Shown: one piece after another, positions 9,501-18,776 of the stretch
How the letters are laid out: every line of letters starts with the position of its first letter
How positions within the stretch are numbered: the stretch's first letter is position 1
NCBI GenBank assembly: GCA_009602725.1
Contig: WELB01000014.1
Location: 655,780-681,747 of the forward strand
Direction of reading: 5' to 3'
Length of the DNA: 25,968 bases
Source of the DNA: Spirogloea muscicola
Taxonomy: Eukaryota > Streptophyta > Zygnematophyceae > Spirogloeales > Spirogloeaceae
The notes under the pieces: generated by a model
The model's input: only the letters and a program-made list of their open reading frames with translations
Database searches by the model: none
What the model was told of the DNA's origin: nothing
Program-made: the position numbers and the translations under genes

Positions 9501-12500
9501 TGGTGCAAAAAATCTTGGCAGGCAGAGAGTAGTGGGTCACTTTGACTTGTAAACTTGTGAGACATCGAAGTAAGCCAGCCTCAGGGCCAATGAGTGCAGG
9601 AGATATCCAGGTCCTTGTGCTTGTCTACTCAGCACAGTCGTGGACATTTTCTAGAAAGATGTGTTTATGAGACTATACCTTTCCAAACGTTATCATCTGA
9701 TAGTGTAGCTCATACCTGCAGGAAGCATCATATTCTTGTCTTAGCATGGTCAGGCATGTCACACTTACTGCTGCAGTCAAGTCTTACAGATATAGGACAC
9801 TGACAAAGAGGCTGTGTCAGGGCCTGGCACACTAAGTAGCAGGAAACAATGGTATAAAAAACCTCTGTCCAGTCAAGGACCATGGGTGTCTCACAGCGTC
9901 CGCTGATCCAGCGTGCTTAGCCGGGGCCACAGGTATCTCTGGATGCTAGCTTGCACAGGGTACCTGCATCATCTGATGTGACTTCCTGTGAGAAAGGGGC
10001 AATGAGTCCGTGCTTTTCAGCTACATGTACTAAAGTTGTCCACCCCAAGATTTATAGACAAACAGATGCGAGGCAGCGCCCCTTTGAGCACAGTACTCTA
10101 GGATACACTATATCCTCTGTTAGCAACAACAAATCCTTTGCTGCCCTCACTGCCAGACAGTCTACTTTGCAGCACATTGTGGGCGGGCAGAGGCGTACAG
10201 CTCCAGGAGGTGCAGCTGCAGCTCCTCCGGCAGAGGCTCCAGCGGCACCCAGCCCAGGCGTGTGCAGATGCGCCCCACATTTGTGTCCACCTTCACTTGC
10301 GCCGGCACCAAGGCCTCGTTGCAAGTCAGAACGAGGCGCAATGGCAATGGCAGGACCCTGTTGGTCGCGGAAACATGAAAAGTATTCAGTAAGCTCAGCC
10401 GTATACAGGAGGCAAGTAATCCAATACTTCCTCACGTTGGTCATGACAGTGCCTAAGGACCCCTGTTGGGCCCAGGATAATGAACGTGAGAAAATGGTTA
10501 TGCTTGATACTGTATAGAATGGTTATGCCTAATATTGCATACACCAACACGTGCATTCATGTGTACTAATTAACACACTTGAGCAATGTCAAGAGCAGAG
10601 GGAAAGATAGTAGGCAGAGCTCACACTGGACCTGCTTAAGACTCTCACTCTGAGCTCTTCCATTCTGGTAGTCAGGTTACGATGGAGGTTACGATAGTTG
10701 CCCATTATGGTTAGCCCTTAGGCGTTTGAGCTCACCGGAAAGGCCAAATGGTGCAGCGTCAACAGTCGGATGCACTCGGTGCTCTTCAAGCCCAGGCCGC
10801 GTATGCTCACCAGGAAGTCTCTGCGCAGCATGCCAGTGGCCGCGAGTCAGTGGCAGTGCAGCATGCCGCCCTGACCTCAGCGCTACAAGTTCTCTAACAA
10901 GAGCAGCTCATAAGGCACGCTCTCAGCAGGCAGTGATGCAGCGACAGCATGCCTGACCTGAACCCACCACATGTGAAGATAGACTGACTGTGACTAAAGG
11001 GACGCTGTGCAGGTCAGAGTACAAAAGGCAATGGCGCACTGAGCATCCTCCGGCCGCATGAGCCGCAGCCACTCGAGGTCAATGGAGCCGTGCTCAGCGT
11101 GCAGCCGTGTGAGGAGCGCCTGTACAGCCGACTCTGTAGTGCTGCGTAAGTTTCAGGTGGAAAGTCGTAATTGGCAATTGAGAAGCTCAAACTGGCAGGC
11201 TGTAGCAACTGCTAACAATGGGGTCAAGTCCATAACTTAGACTTAGAAGCTACAAGGCATGTGCAAGTTGGTAGCAATAGGACCTTGATCCGGCCCGCAA
11301 GTGAAAACTGCATGCCGCGCTCCTTGATGGCGTCAGCAAGGTCGGCGAGGTCAGCAACCATGACCGCAGCCCAGTCCACCTTGTCGTCGGACGGTGGTGC
11401 AGGCGGGCCGGACGCAGTGGAAGTCGCCGCCGCGCGCCGGGCCGCCTCCCAGTCTCGCCGTGCACCGCGGTGCCCGCCCTCGCTGAACTCGTGCCGTGCC
11501 CGGGCCATGCCAGTCAGCTGCGGCGCTGGCATCACCAAAGCCGGCTCTCCAAGTGCCGCGGGGCTTCTAGCAGCACCAACCACCTCGGCAGCAGCGGGGG
11601 CGGCAATGGCATCAGCAGGCTGCGGTGATGGGCATTCCCGCATGTTGGCAAGCTGCGCCGCCCCAGCGACGGCCATGCCAGGAGCCTCCATCCCCAGAGG
11701 TCTGCAGGCTAACGTATCTGTGGGAAGGCCAACCGCTTCGCCAATTATATCTTCAGAAGGCCCGCACGGCCACGTTGACTGTTGGGCGTCACCGGAAGCT
11801 TTGTGGCATTCGCTATCGGTAGCGGCAGCCACAGGCACCGTCCTGCTGCTGCTGCCTCCCTCCTGCCAGCAGTCGCACATTGCAATGTTCAAGTACGGGC
11901 ACCTCAAGCTTGGCATGTCCTCACAGCTCCTGCCTTTGCCGCCTCCACCATCGCCGCGACTGCAGCATCTGTTGCCGCTGGTGTGGTGGCCAGATGGTGG
12001 AAACCTCGCCGCCAAGCTCATGAACGCCGAGCTGCAGATCACACGAGCATGCTTTATGCCACTGTGACATTTAGTGTGATCTGAGATGCTATTTGCCGAT
12101 GCCGACGGCGGGTAGCAAGGCGGCGAGGTGCGGGGCTTGTGGAAGCGCGCCTGGACAAGGTGTCATTGACGTTCTGCGTGAGGAAGGCGCCGACTACCGC
12201 GTCAACTACAGAGCCCTTCCAAGGCGAGAAGCTGCGGTCGCCTGCACATGCATCGCCAGGACGATTACCGAGCTAAGCTCTGGCGTCCTCAGTCCAAGTC
12301 CATGACTTAGACCGCCCATACGTAATAACGATTCATGGTACAAGTTGGCAACTCTTACTGGTGAATGGCATGGTCTGCTTGTTATATGAAATACCCTGAT
12401 ACTTAAACAACAATGGCAAATATGTTGTCTTCATTAAATACATGGGCCACATGGGCAGGGCATTACCCTGGACAATGTGCATGCAGGCTATGAAGCGGCG

Positions 12501-14033
12501 CGCCTTGGCCTGGAGCTCGCCGCGCGAGGCGTTGAGCCGTGCCCAGCTGTCCGTGTACGGCAGCAGCTCGATGGGGCGGCCCACACGGACACCACCAAGC
12601 AGCGCCGGCACGTCCTCCAGGATGCGCACCGCCACCTTGCGAGGCGCCAGCAAGGTGCTGCTGCGCAGGGGCGTCACTGGGACCAGGGCGAGTCTGACCA
12701 CAAAGTCGTCCTTGCCGCAGGCGCTACTGCAGTTGTCGTTGCACGGCGGTGGGCTGACTGGGGTCAGAGCCAGCGGCAGTGACGGAGGTAGCGGTAACAG
12801 CGACGAGCGCAAGTGCGCATAAGCCCAGGCAAAGCTGGCGGCAATGAGCTCACTCCAGAACTTGGTGCCATCTGCCAGCACCGCTTCGGGCGGCAGCAAC
12901 GCCAGCGGCAGCACCACAGCCGGCCCTGCGTCTTTTGGTATGACGGTCACCGAAGCGGGGCTTGCGTCGCTGCCTGCCGCTGGTGCGGCAGCCGGCTGCC
13001 ACTCGTCAGGAGCTGCCGGCACTACATTGCTTGCGCTTGCAGCCGACGAGGCCTGCTGCTTGGCCAATGCTCGCTCCTCGCGCCGCCGCCGCGACGCTGT
13101 GCGGCGCTCGGCTGCCCTCTCGGGCGTCCACTCGCCGCGGCCCTGTTGGCAGATCACGCAGCCGCACGTGTCCTTGCGATGGCCATACCACGTCGGCGGC
13201 CGCCGCGCCGTCGCACCGCCCTCCATCGCCAAGCGGCTGCTGCCTTGCAGCTTCTGGAGCTGTGCAGTCGCCAGTGGCGATGTTGTGATGTGGGTGGCCG
13301 CCACCTTTGGCATGTGGCGCTTCCTCTTGGCCTTGCTCGTCGCGGCTGTCACCGCTGTCCTGGCCGCCGCCAAATGGCTGCCAGGCCATGGTGGGTGCTC
13401 AGCATTGGGCTCCGGCGGCTCGCAAGGTGCCGGAATCGCAGGTGAGGCCTCTGCCATGGTCGTCGGGTCACCGGCGGTGGCGTGCAGAGGCGGCGGCGCT
13501 GCCAGCAAGCTGGCCTGCGGCAACGGCTGTCGTTCCTCACTGCCGGCAGCCACAGGCCATGCGTCGCAGTTGCAGCGATGGGCAGCAGCCTCGACTGCGG
13601 CCCAGTCGAACAGCGGCGGCAGTCGTGGCGGGGCCTGGGCCAGCACGGCGCGCGCCGGCGCCGCCGCCGGCGTGCTCGGGCTGCNNNNNNNNNNNNNNNN
13701 NNNNNNNNNNNNNNNNNNNNNNNNNNNNNNNNNNNNNNNNNNNNNNNNNNNNNNNNNNNNNNNNNNNNNNNNNNNNNNNNNNNNNNNNNNNNNNNNNNNN
13801 NNNNNNNNNNNNNNNNNNNNNNNNNNNNNNNNNNNNNNNNNNNNNNNNNNNNNNNNNNNNNNNNNNNNNNNNNNNNNNNNNNNNNNNNNNNNNNNNNNNN
13901 NNNNNNNNNNNNNNNNNNNNNNNNNNNNNNNNNNNNNNNNNNNNNNNNNNNNNNNNNNNNNNNNNNNNNNNNNNNNNNNNNNNNNNNNNNNNNNNNNNNN
14001 NNGCCGGCCGCGCGCCGCAATGGCCATCGTCAT
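6551..14033 (-). CDS. DME/ROS1-like: DEMETER/ROS1-like 5-methylcytosine DNA glycosylase
   Basis: Bifunctional glycosylase/lyase of the plant DME/ROS1 family, which removes 5-methylcytosine in the nucleus for active demethylation. Inferred exons (minus strand, 5' to 3'): 14033-12467, 12241-12151, 12031-11284, 11131-11040, 10820-10736, 10290-10199, 9963-9895, 9715-9679, 9513-9431, 9048-8451, 8179-8143, 7988-7931, 7766-7495, 7325-7260, 7113-6999, 6897-6859 and 6714-6551; about 1,400 residues. In order: an Ala/Pro-rich N terminus with an H-x5-C-x-C-x2-C cluster (13146-13194); domain A ending [40 protein letters not shown]; a linker of about 200 residues; the glycosylase core with hairpin GLGLKS (catalytic Lys) and VDTNVGR (catalytic Asp); a 4Fe-4S site C-x6-C-x2-C-x5-C (exon 9513-9431); [14 protein letters not shown] and DDPSPYLL; a CXXC-like stretch; and RRM-like [18 protein letters not shown] through [15 protein letters not shown]. 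Two introns use GC donors. Exon 9048-8451 needs a one-base shift. The start is unresolved: the frame is open above 14033 and the N run lies inside exon 1. Confidence 0.93.
8993..9006 (-). other. Apparent one-base frameshift in glycosylase exon 10
   Basis: The exon enters in the frame that gives [10 protein letters not shown], the expected residues after the iron-sulfur cluster. From about 8992 the family-like PIIEEP and DIEDMW segment reads in another frame. The exon is 598 nt, while flanking phases need 597. One extra T in the CTCTTGG stretch (minus strand) would explain it. A 40-nt intron at 8906-8945 (GTTCAG to TGCAG) would also restore phase but is shorter than the gene's other introns. 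Confidence 0.6.
13685..14002. other. Assembly gap (318 N)
   Basis: The run of N lies inside the Ala/Pro-rich first coding exon of the DNA glycosylase. Flanking sequence is GC-rich triplet-like repeat, a common cause of gaps. The frame across it happens to be kept at this length, but the true length is unknown. Confidence 0.99.
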
Positions 14034-14231
14034 CGCCGCCGTCGTCGCCGCCGCCGCGGGCGGCCGCCGCCGACACGCGCTGGCGTCACTACGGGAGTCA
14101 CGTGGGACGCCCCTCCCCACGTGCGCCGGCCTCCCCGTCCCCGCGCGCCCCTCTTAGCGGCAGTACTCCGATCACCCCCAACGCGATCAGCTCCTGCCAG
14201 CGGCAGTCGACGTCCTTGGCTGTCTGGGTCC

Positions 14232-14474
14232 TCGTATTCTATTTCTTACATGTCTCATGATCCTCACAGTCCTCGATTTCTGTGTTATCTTCCAATTCTT
14301 ACTTTTCTTATGCAAATGTTGGTAACTGGATATGATCTAGTTCAACTGTTTTTAGGCTGGGAAGGGGTTGGTCTTGCTTCTAAGTTGCTCATTAGTTTTT
14401 GGTTTACTCGTCTTCAAGCCAACAAAGCTGCCATTAAAGCAATGCTTGTGCATCGAGTAGGAGATTTTGGTCTC
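14232..14474 (+). pseudogene. nad5: Nuclear copy of mitochondrial nad5 (NUMT), fragment
   Basis: About 81 codons read as the conserved middle of NADH dehydrogenase subunit 5 (complex I): [15 protein letters not shown], then [15 protein letters not shown], then [17 protein letters not shown] and RVGDFGL. The mitochondrial protein is usually about 650-670 residues, so only around an eighth is present. The frame has no stop, but several normally invariant positions differ (a Lys where Tyr is usual after GLAS, His for Asn before RVGD). The DNA is more AT-rich than its surroundings. It lies about 200 bp upstream of the first glycosylase exon and has no reason to be expressed as complex I. Confidence 0.92.
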
Positions 14475-15008
14475 CTTCAGTACATTGCCAACCTAGGCTA
14501 CACACGACGTGCAGATGTGTTTCCAGCTAAGATGGGCTTGCCAGCTGCTTATCTGTCGTTCTTGCGACAACGAGTTTCGGCCTATTTGCAGCGTGCTCGG
14601 GCTAATGCCTTGCACCAGAAAGCTGGGCGAGCTCTAATTGGTGGCAGAAGGGCTTCGTATCTGACATCTAGTATTCAGGCATCAATTAGCGACCTTTATA
14701 TCTTGACCCGTGGTTACCGAGCGGGTCAACCTGCTGTAGGTTATGTAGGTTTTTATATGTGCTTGTCTTTGTACTCGGCCATTTGGCCTTCGTTTCTTTC
14801 AAATACCCGAAATATGTTCAGGGGGGCCCTCTGTGTGCACCTGGCTGGCTATAATACAGCAGCTTTTTTAAAAAGTTCTTTTGGTTATTTCTTATCTGTG
14901 GTATTAGCAGCCGCATCCTATTTTCAATGCGGGCTTGCACTTCCTCCCCGCAGCTCATCTGACTTTCAGATTGCTTACACGGGAGTACTGAGCGCCCTGT
15001 TTGCCTAG
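14475..15008 (+). other. Unrecognised ORF continuing the nad5 frame, retroelement-like motif
   Basis: After the nad5 homology the same frame stays open for 177 codons to a TAG at 15006-15008. Near its start is a stretch [19 protein letters not shown] that resembles the C-terminal tail of some plant and protist reverse transcriptases (Y/F-x-RQRVS-x-x-LQRA). A similar short motif ends the window near 25930-25968. The remainder, rich in Ser, Tyr and Phe, is not recognised. It could be extra mitochondrial DNA carried with the NUMT, a retroelement remnant, or both joined. Confidence 0.4.
14703..14729. repeat. Perfect 8-bp inverted repeat, 11-nt loop
   Basis: TTGACCCG at 14703-14710 and CGGGTCAA at 14722-14729 are exact reverse complements. 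It lies in the AT-rich insert next to the nad5 fragment. The arms do not fit a tRNA cloverleaf that I could complete. Confidence 0.6.
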
Positions 15009-15268
15009 CCTGTGGACTGTTTAATCATTTAACAGATTGATCCATGCCAACTTCTTGATTGTGCACCATATCGCCTCTATTATTTTGAGCTGTATTGTGC
15101 TTACGTGGTGCTTATTCGATGCTTGATACCTACGCAGGCATTTGTCTCAATGTTTTGCTAATTTCCTTCTGCTCTTTGTTTGGTATCTTCTGCCTGCCGC
15201 GTAAACCCCCTTACGCGTCACTCAATTGGCTATAAATCTGAGTCATCGACGTCGTATGGCAGCCGACA
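15009..15268. other. Short intergenic stretch; nothing recognised
   Basis: AT-richer sequence between the end of the ORF next to the NUMT and the stop of the unidentified minus-strand exons. No motif or RNA gene was recognised. Confidence 0.5.
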
Positions 15269-15859
15269 TCATATGGCACTGACAGCCTCCGCATTGCCGG
15301 AAACGACCTCAGCACCTCCTAGATTGCAGCGCCAATGGCCATTCCCACAGCTGCCTGTGCTTGCGAATTCCTCCGCGCTGAATAAGAGGTGCCCCTCCGG
15401 GAATGCATACAGCAGCGTGACCAGCTTGCTCCCTTTCTTGGGATGCGCTCCGGCAGTTGACCTCTCGTAATACCTTGGCTGCGCTGGTCACAGTATCGCC
15501 AGGCTTGCAAACGAGGTGGCAGTGCTCTTCTTTTTCAAGTTACTGGTGTGATTCTTGTTGTTGCTACCCACTGCCGATGCCAGATGAGAAGAACCACACA
15601 TACCAAACATGCCCTGAACTGCACAAGTGATGTTTGAAGCCAGCAGCATCTCATTGTTCGCCTTGGTACATGCAGGAACTTCAGGGTCATACATCACCAC
15701 GCCGGCCGTCCTCCACTGTGGAGCCTTTCTTCATCATCTGGAAGTACACAAGGGGCATGTTGCCCTGTAGCCCTTTCAGAAGACGACCGAACCAAGCATG
15801 CCCAGCGGGCACTGTCGGTCCTTCAAGAACTACGGCCGCCAAACAGAGGCAACGCTCTA
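15269..15859 (-). CDS. Unidentified coding exons (partial gene)
   Basis: Two minus-strand stretches look coding in amino-acid composition. Exon about 15859-15693 includes VVLEGPTVPAGHAWFGRLL, then GNMPLVYFQMMKKGSTVEDG, and ends at a GTATGA donor. Exon about 15463-15269 includes HPKKGSKLVTLLYAFPEGHL and FSAEEFASTGSCGNGHWRC and ends at TGA (15271-15269). Both phases are 0 across the proposed intron 15461-15692, allowing for the exact acceptor. I do not recognise the family. There is no plausible start codon upstream before the stop of TRAP-beta at 15960, so the 5' end is missing or it is a gene fragment. A second frame over part of the intron (VMYDPEVPACTKANNEML) is an alternative exon. Confidence 0.35.
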
Positions 15860-15959
15860 CTGTCTAGATTCCTAGGGAGCATTAATGCCGCAAAGCATCA
15901 ACTCGATTGGCCCTCCTAGAGCCCTCAGTCCTGTTGATGTGCCCCAGCAAGGAGTGCCT

Positions 15960-17131
15960 CTACCGCCGCTTCTTGGAATATTTGGCCTTGGGCTTGGACG
16001 GGCTCATTAACAGCATGACAAAGAGTGCAACAATGGTGACAACAACCACAAGTGGAACGTACTGCCCAACCAGCTTCTGCATGCACACAGTGAGCAGTAC
16101 CGCAAGATGTAGCTCAGCAACTCTGCATCATAGGTGGAAAAGAGTGACCCACTCACAAGCAAGAGCGCAAAGCCTAGTACCCTGCTAAGTGGTGTGCATG
16201 TGCAGCGTGACTCACATAAAGCCACAGTAACCTTGGCTCCGCCGGCTTATCAGAGAGCACGTCAAGCTCTGGCAGAGGCGTCGAGACGGCCGTCTGCAAT
16301 AGCAACAACAGCAGGACGTACTCGGATGAGAACCCCAGTCCAAGCCCCTGTCTGACGCCACAGGAGCCGTGGATGCACCCTGTGGCGGTCATTCTTGCAG
16401 AGTAGACAGCACTATGCTTTACAGCATGTGCAGAGCCGGCTTTACTGGAAGGACTGCCAAATAGTGAGAAAGGGCACTCTCAGCATGTCGCTCCAATCTA
16501 TCCTGATGAGCCTTGACGATCCCTAAGTGCCAATATCTGCCACAAACCTCGTGAACACTGGCCAAGCATCTCTCAAGACCTAGTTCTCAATATCGGCTCA
16601 CTCTCCGCGCATGAGAGCAGTGCTGCTTGCGAGCAGATGAACCAGACTCTCCATCTTCGGGAATTGTGTGGCACCTGCAGGTCCGACTTGGTGGCGACGC
16701 GGTACTTGACAATGGCGGGCGGGCTCAGATATGGCCCCTTCTCCTTGGGCTTGAGCAGGAACGAGTGCTCCAAGCTGGGCCCGTTCCTGCTCCAGCGCAA
16801 CCCCGCCGCATCGACAGTGGCCCCTCGTCAGCCACTGCACCCTGTCCTCAGTGGGTGCTCAGTCTACGAGTTGCTTCCGGTGCTGGCTGCCACAGCCGCT
16901 GAGGCACCTCGTACAGTCCTCCATTACTGTCGTCCACAAAGCCCGCTTCTTGCGCTTGCGGCCCGAGCGGCGAGTGCCGGACTCAGCTGGCAGGCGGCCA
17001 TTGTCGGGCTGGAGAGCAGGGGCGGCACGACTCACGACTCCAGCTTGTCCCACGACGCCGTCGTGTTCCCCACGACCTCGAAGATGGACGACGGCCACGA
17101 GTCATCGTCCAGGCTCACGTCGTAGGCCGTG
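15960..17131 (-). CDS. SSR2: Translocon-associated protein subunit beta, 5' part missing
   Basis: TRAP-beta (signal sequence receptor beta) is a single-pass ER membrane protein of the TRAP complex, which assists Sec61 in protein entry. Four exons read in order on the minus strand: 17131-17036 (TAYDVSLDDDSWP, then IFEVVGNTTASWDKLE), 16786-16675 (LEHSFLLKPKEKGPYL, then SPPAIVKYRVATKSDLQ), 16293-16216 (TAVSTPLPELDVLSDKPAEP) and 16076-15960 (membrane segment VPLVVVVTIVALFVMLLMS and tail SKKRR then TAG). All phases agree, giving 134 complete codons including the stop. The tail ends KKRR, fitting a C-terminal dilysine ER-retention signal. The signal peptide and the first lumenal strands (about 60-75 residues in plants) should precede 17131 but are not present before the divergent IRE1-like gene. 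Confidence 0.88.
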
Positions 17132-17365
17132 CTGCGACGCGGCGAGGCCAGGCCTCCGCGGTCAGCTAGGGCCAATGGGCGGCGCCAGCGGCATTGCCAG
17201 GAAGGCGTGAGCGGCAGTCGCGGCACCACGGGGGCGGCGGCAGTGGCGGATCCATGGCGACGGCCATCGGCGCCTGCCTTGGCCCTCGAGGCCGCAGCTC
17301 GTGACCGCTAGCATTGGCAGCGGCTTCGGCAGGGCGGGAGAGCTGCTAAGCGCAGGCATAGCCAG
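17132..17365. other. Space between two divergent genes; both 5' exons absent
   Basis: This 234-bp stretch should contain the first exons of TRAP-beta (minus) and of the IRE1-like gene (plus). Neither a signal peptide nor the expected N-terminal lumenal sequence of either protein is seen in any frame. A minus-strand frame is open through it but does not resemble TRAP-beta. The simplest explanation is lost or collapsed sequence without an N, although distant first exons are possible. Confidence 0.5.
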
Positions 17366-17396
17366 CCTGGGCCACGGTGCCCAGCGGCAGCACCAG

Positions 17397-17432
<36 letters not shown>

Positions 17433-18646
17433 GTGCGGCGGCGGCGCGGACTTCCAGGACATGATCATCCCCGGGCCCAATGGCAGCCTGTACATGCAGG
17501 GCGGCGACGGCGGCGGCGGGCAGCGCGGCGGCATCCAGCGCCTGCCGCTGTTGGCGCGCGAGCTGGTGGAGGCGGCGCCGTGGGTGACGCGAGACGGCGC
17601 CGTCATCGTCGGCGGGCGCCGCGACTCGGTGCTGCTGCTGGACTCGCTGTCAGGCGAGGTGCTGCGCACCTTCAGCGCCGTGCCCGATGGCAATTCCTCC
17701 AGGCCGCCGGCGGAGGCGGAGGCGGTGCTGGATGCGGACCCCACCCTGGCGCGGCGCCGCGGCGGCCGCCCGCTGCTGCTCAAGCTCACCGAGTACTCGG
17801 TGCGCGCGCTGGAGATGGGCAGCGCCGTGGGCGCCGACCCCCACCGCGGTGCTGAGGAGGAGCGGTGGGCGGTGGCGGTCGGCGAGCTCAGCGCTGCGCT
17901 GCTGCCCTGGCAGGGCCGACCCGGCTCGTCGTCGGCGCCGGCGTCGCCGCCATCGTCCGGGCTCTGGGCCATGGACGCCAACAACACGCTGCGCCGCCTG
18001 GACGCTGCGTCGGGCCGGCCCAGCTGGGCCGCCGCATTCCACTCGCCGCCCTTGAAGCTCTTCTTGGGCGACCCGCTCGTGGAAGAGGTGCTGGTGCCAG
18101 AGGCCCCCGAGAGCCCCGTTGTCGGCGGCGAGCAGATCATGCTCGGCACGCTGCGCGGCCAGTACTTTGCCCTGCCAGCAAAGCGCGCCCCGCCAGCATT
18201 GCCCGCCGCGGGCAGCAGTGAGGGGCCGGCAATGGCCCTCGCCAAGCATGGCAAGTACACGGCATCCTCCTCCCCCAACGGCCCCTCAGACAACATGCCT
18301 CTGTCGCCAGGCGCAATTGCGGAGCTCGTGCCCTCCACAATCGTCCTCGAGGACGGCCCGCCAGGTCGGAGTGGCCCCACGGCACTCGTGCCCGTTCCCA
18401 TCACCCCTTACACGGCCGTCGCGAGCGACCTCTGTGAGGCGCCATCCGGCTGGACGACCATCAGGCTGGATGGTGCGCTGCCTGCTGTGACGACCCTGCC
18501 AGCCGCTCAGGCCCACCAAGCGCTTCCCTTGCCAAGTTCCTCTCTGCCACTGGACGCGCTGGCTCCCTCCCTCCAGACTTCCACGGCGCTGCTTGTGCTT
18601 GGGGGCTGCCTTGGCGGCCTGCTCCTCGCTGCGCTGGCCGCGAGGA
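17366..18646 (+). CDS. IRE1: IRE1-like ER-lumenal stress-sensing domain with TM, truncated
   Basis: The frame reads like the lumenal domain of IRE1, the ER kinase/RNase that senses unfolded protein. Seen in order: a poly-Gly stretch (17400-17445), MIIPGPNGSLYM, LPLLARELVEAAPWVTRDGA, SVLLLDSLSGEVLRTF, KLTEYSVRALEM, VAVGELSAALLP, MDANNTLRRLDAASGRPSW and IMLGTLRGQYFAL, then a hydrophobic segment ALLVLGGCLGGLLLAALAAR at about 18582-18645. These match the DG-V...SG-EV and Y-R...W-V-E-A pattern of plant IRE1 lumenal domains as I remember them. An in-frame TAG at 17359-17361 means the exon starts after it; CAG at 17363-17365 is a good acceptor. The frame meets an N at 18647, and nothing beyond resembles a kinase or RNase domain. 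The gene is therefore cut by the assembly or truly truncated. A related PQQ-like beta-propeller membrane protein is the alternative. Confidence 0.55.
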
Positions 18647-18647
18647 N
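18647..18647. other. Single N, probable contig join
   Basis: One ambiguous base sits directly after the IRE1-like transmembrane segment, and coding similarity stops there. It may stand for a gap of unknown length. Confidence 0.7.
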
Positions 18648-18776
18648 CGGCAGCGGCGGCGCTCGCTGGACTCGTGCCCGTGCGCCGGGCCTCGTCGCTG
18701 TCGCGGGCGCTCGGCGACGCCGCTGGAGCTGGCTGCCGCGTGCGTCGAGGCACAGCCCAGGCGGACAGCGGCGGCC

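Noticed and set aside
11261-12067. 268-codon plus-strand frame
   Set aside because: Antisense shadow of the glycosylase exon that reads [14 protein letters not shown] and [21 protein letters not shown] on the minus strand.
12844-14157. 437-codon plus-strand frame spanning the N run
   Set aside because: Antisense to glycosylase exon 1; kept open by GC bias and by N being translated as unknown residues.
14696-14735. Possible mitochondrial tRNA around the TTGACCCG hairpin
   Set aside because: Only one stem-loop can be drawn; no acceptor stem or anticodon arm of tRNA geometry was found.
13482-15008. 508-codon plus-strand frame joining GC-rich sequence, N run, nad5 and the following ORF
   Set aside because: A chance fusion: the first part is antisense to the glycosylase and the N run hides any stops. 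Only the nad5 and downstream portions carry signal.
15634-15867. 77-codon plus-strand frame
   Set aside because: The minus strand over the same bases gives more convincing protein (GNMPLVYFQMMKKGSTVEDG).
17346-18404. 352-codon minus-strand frame
   Set aside because: Ser/Pro-rich shadow of the GC-rich IRE1-like gene on the other strand; no family resemblance.
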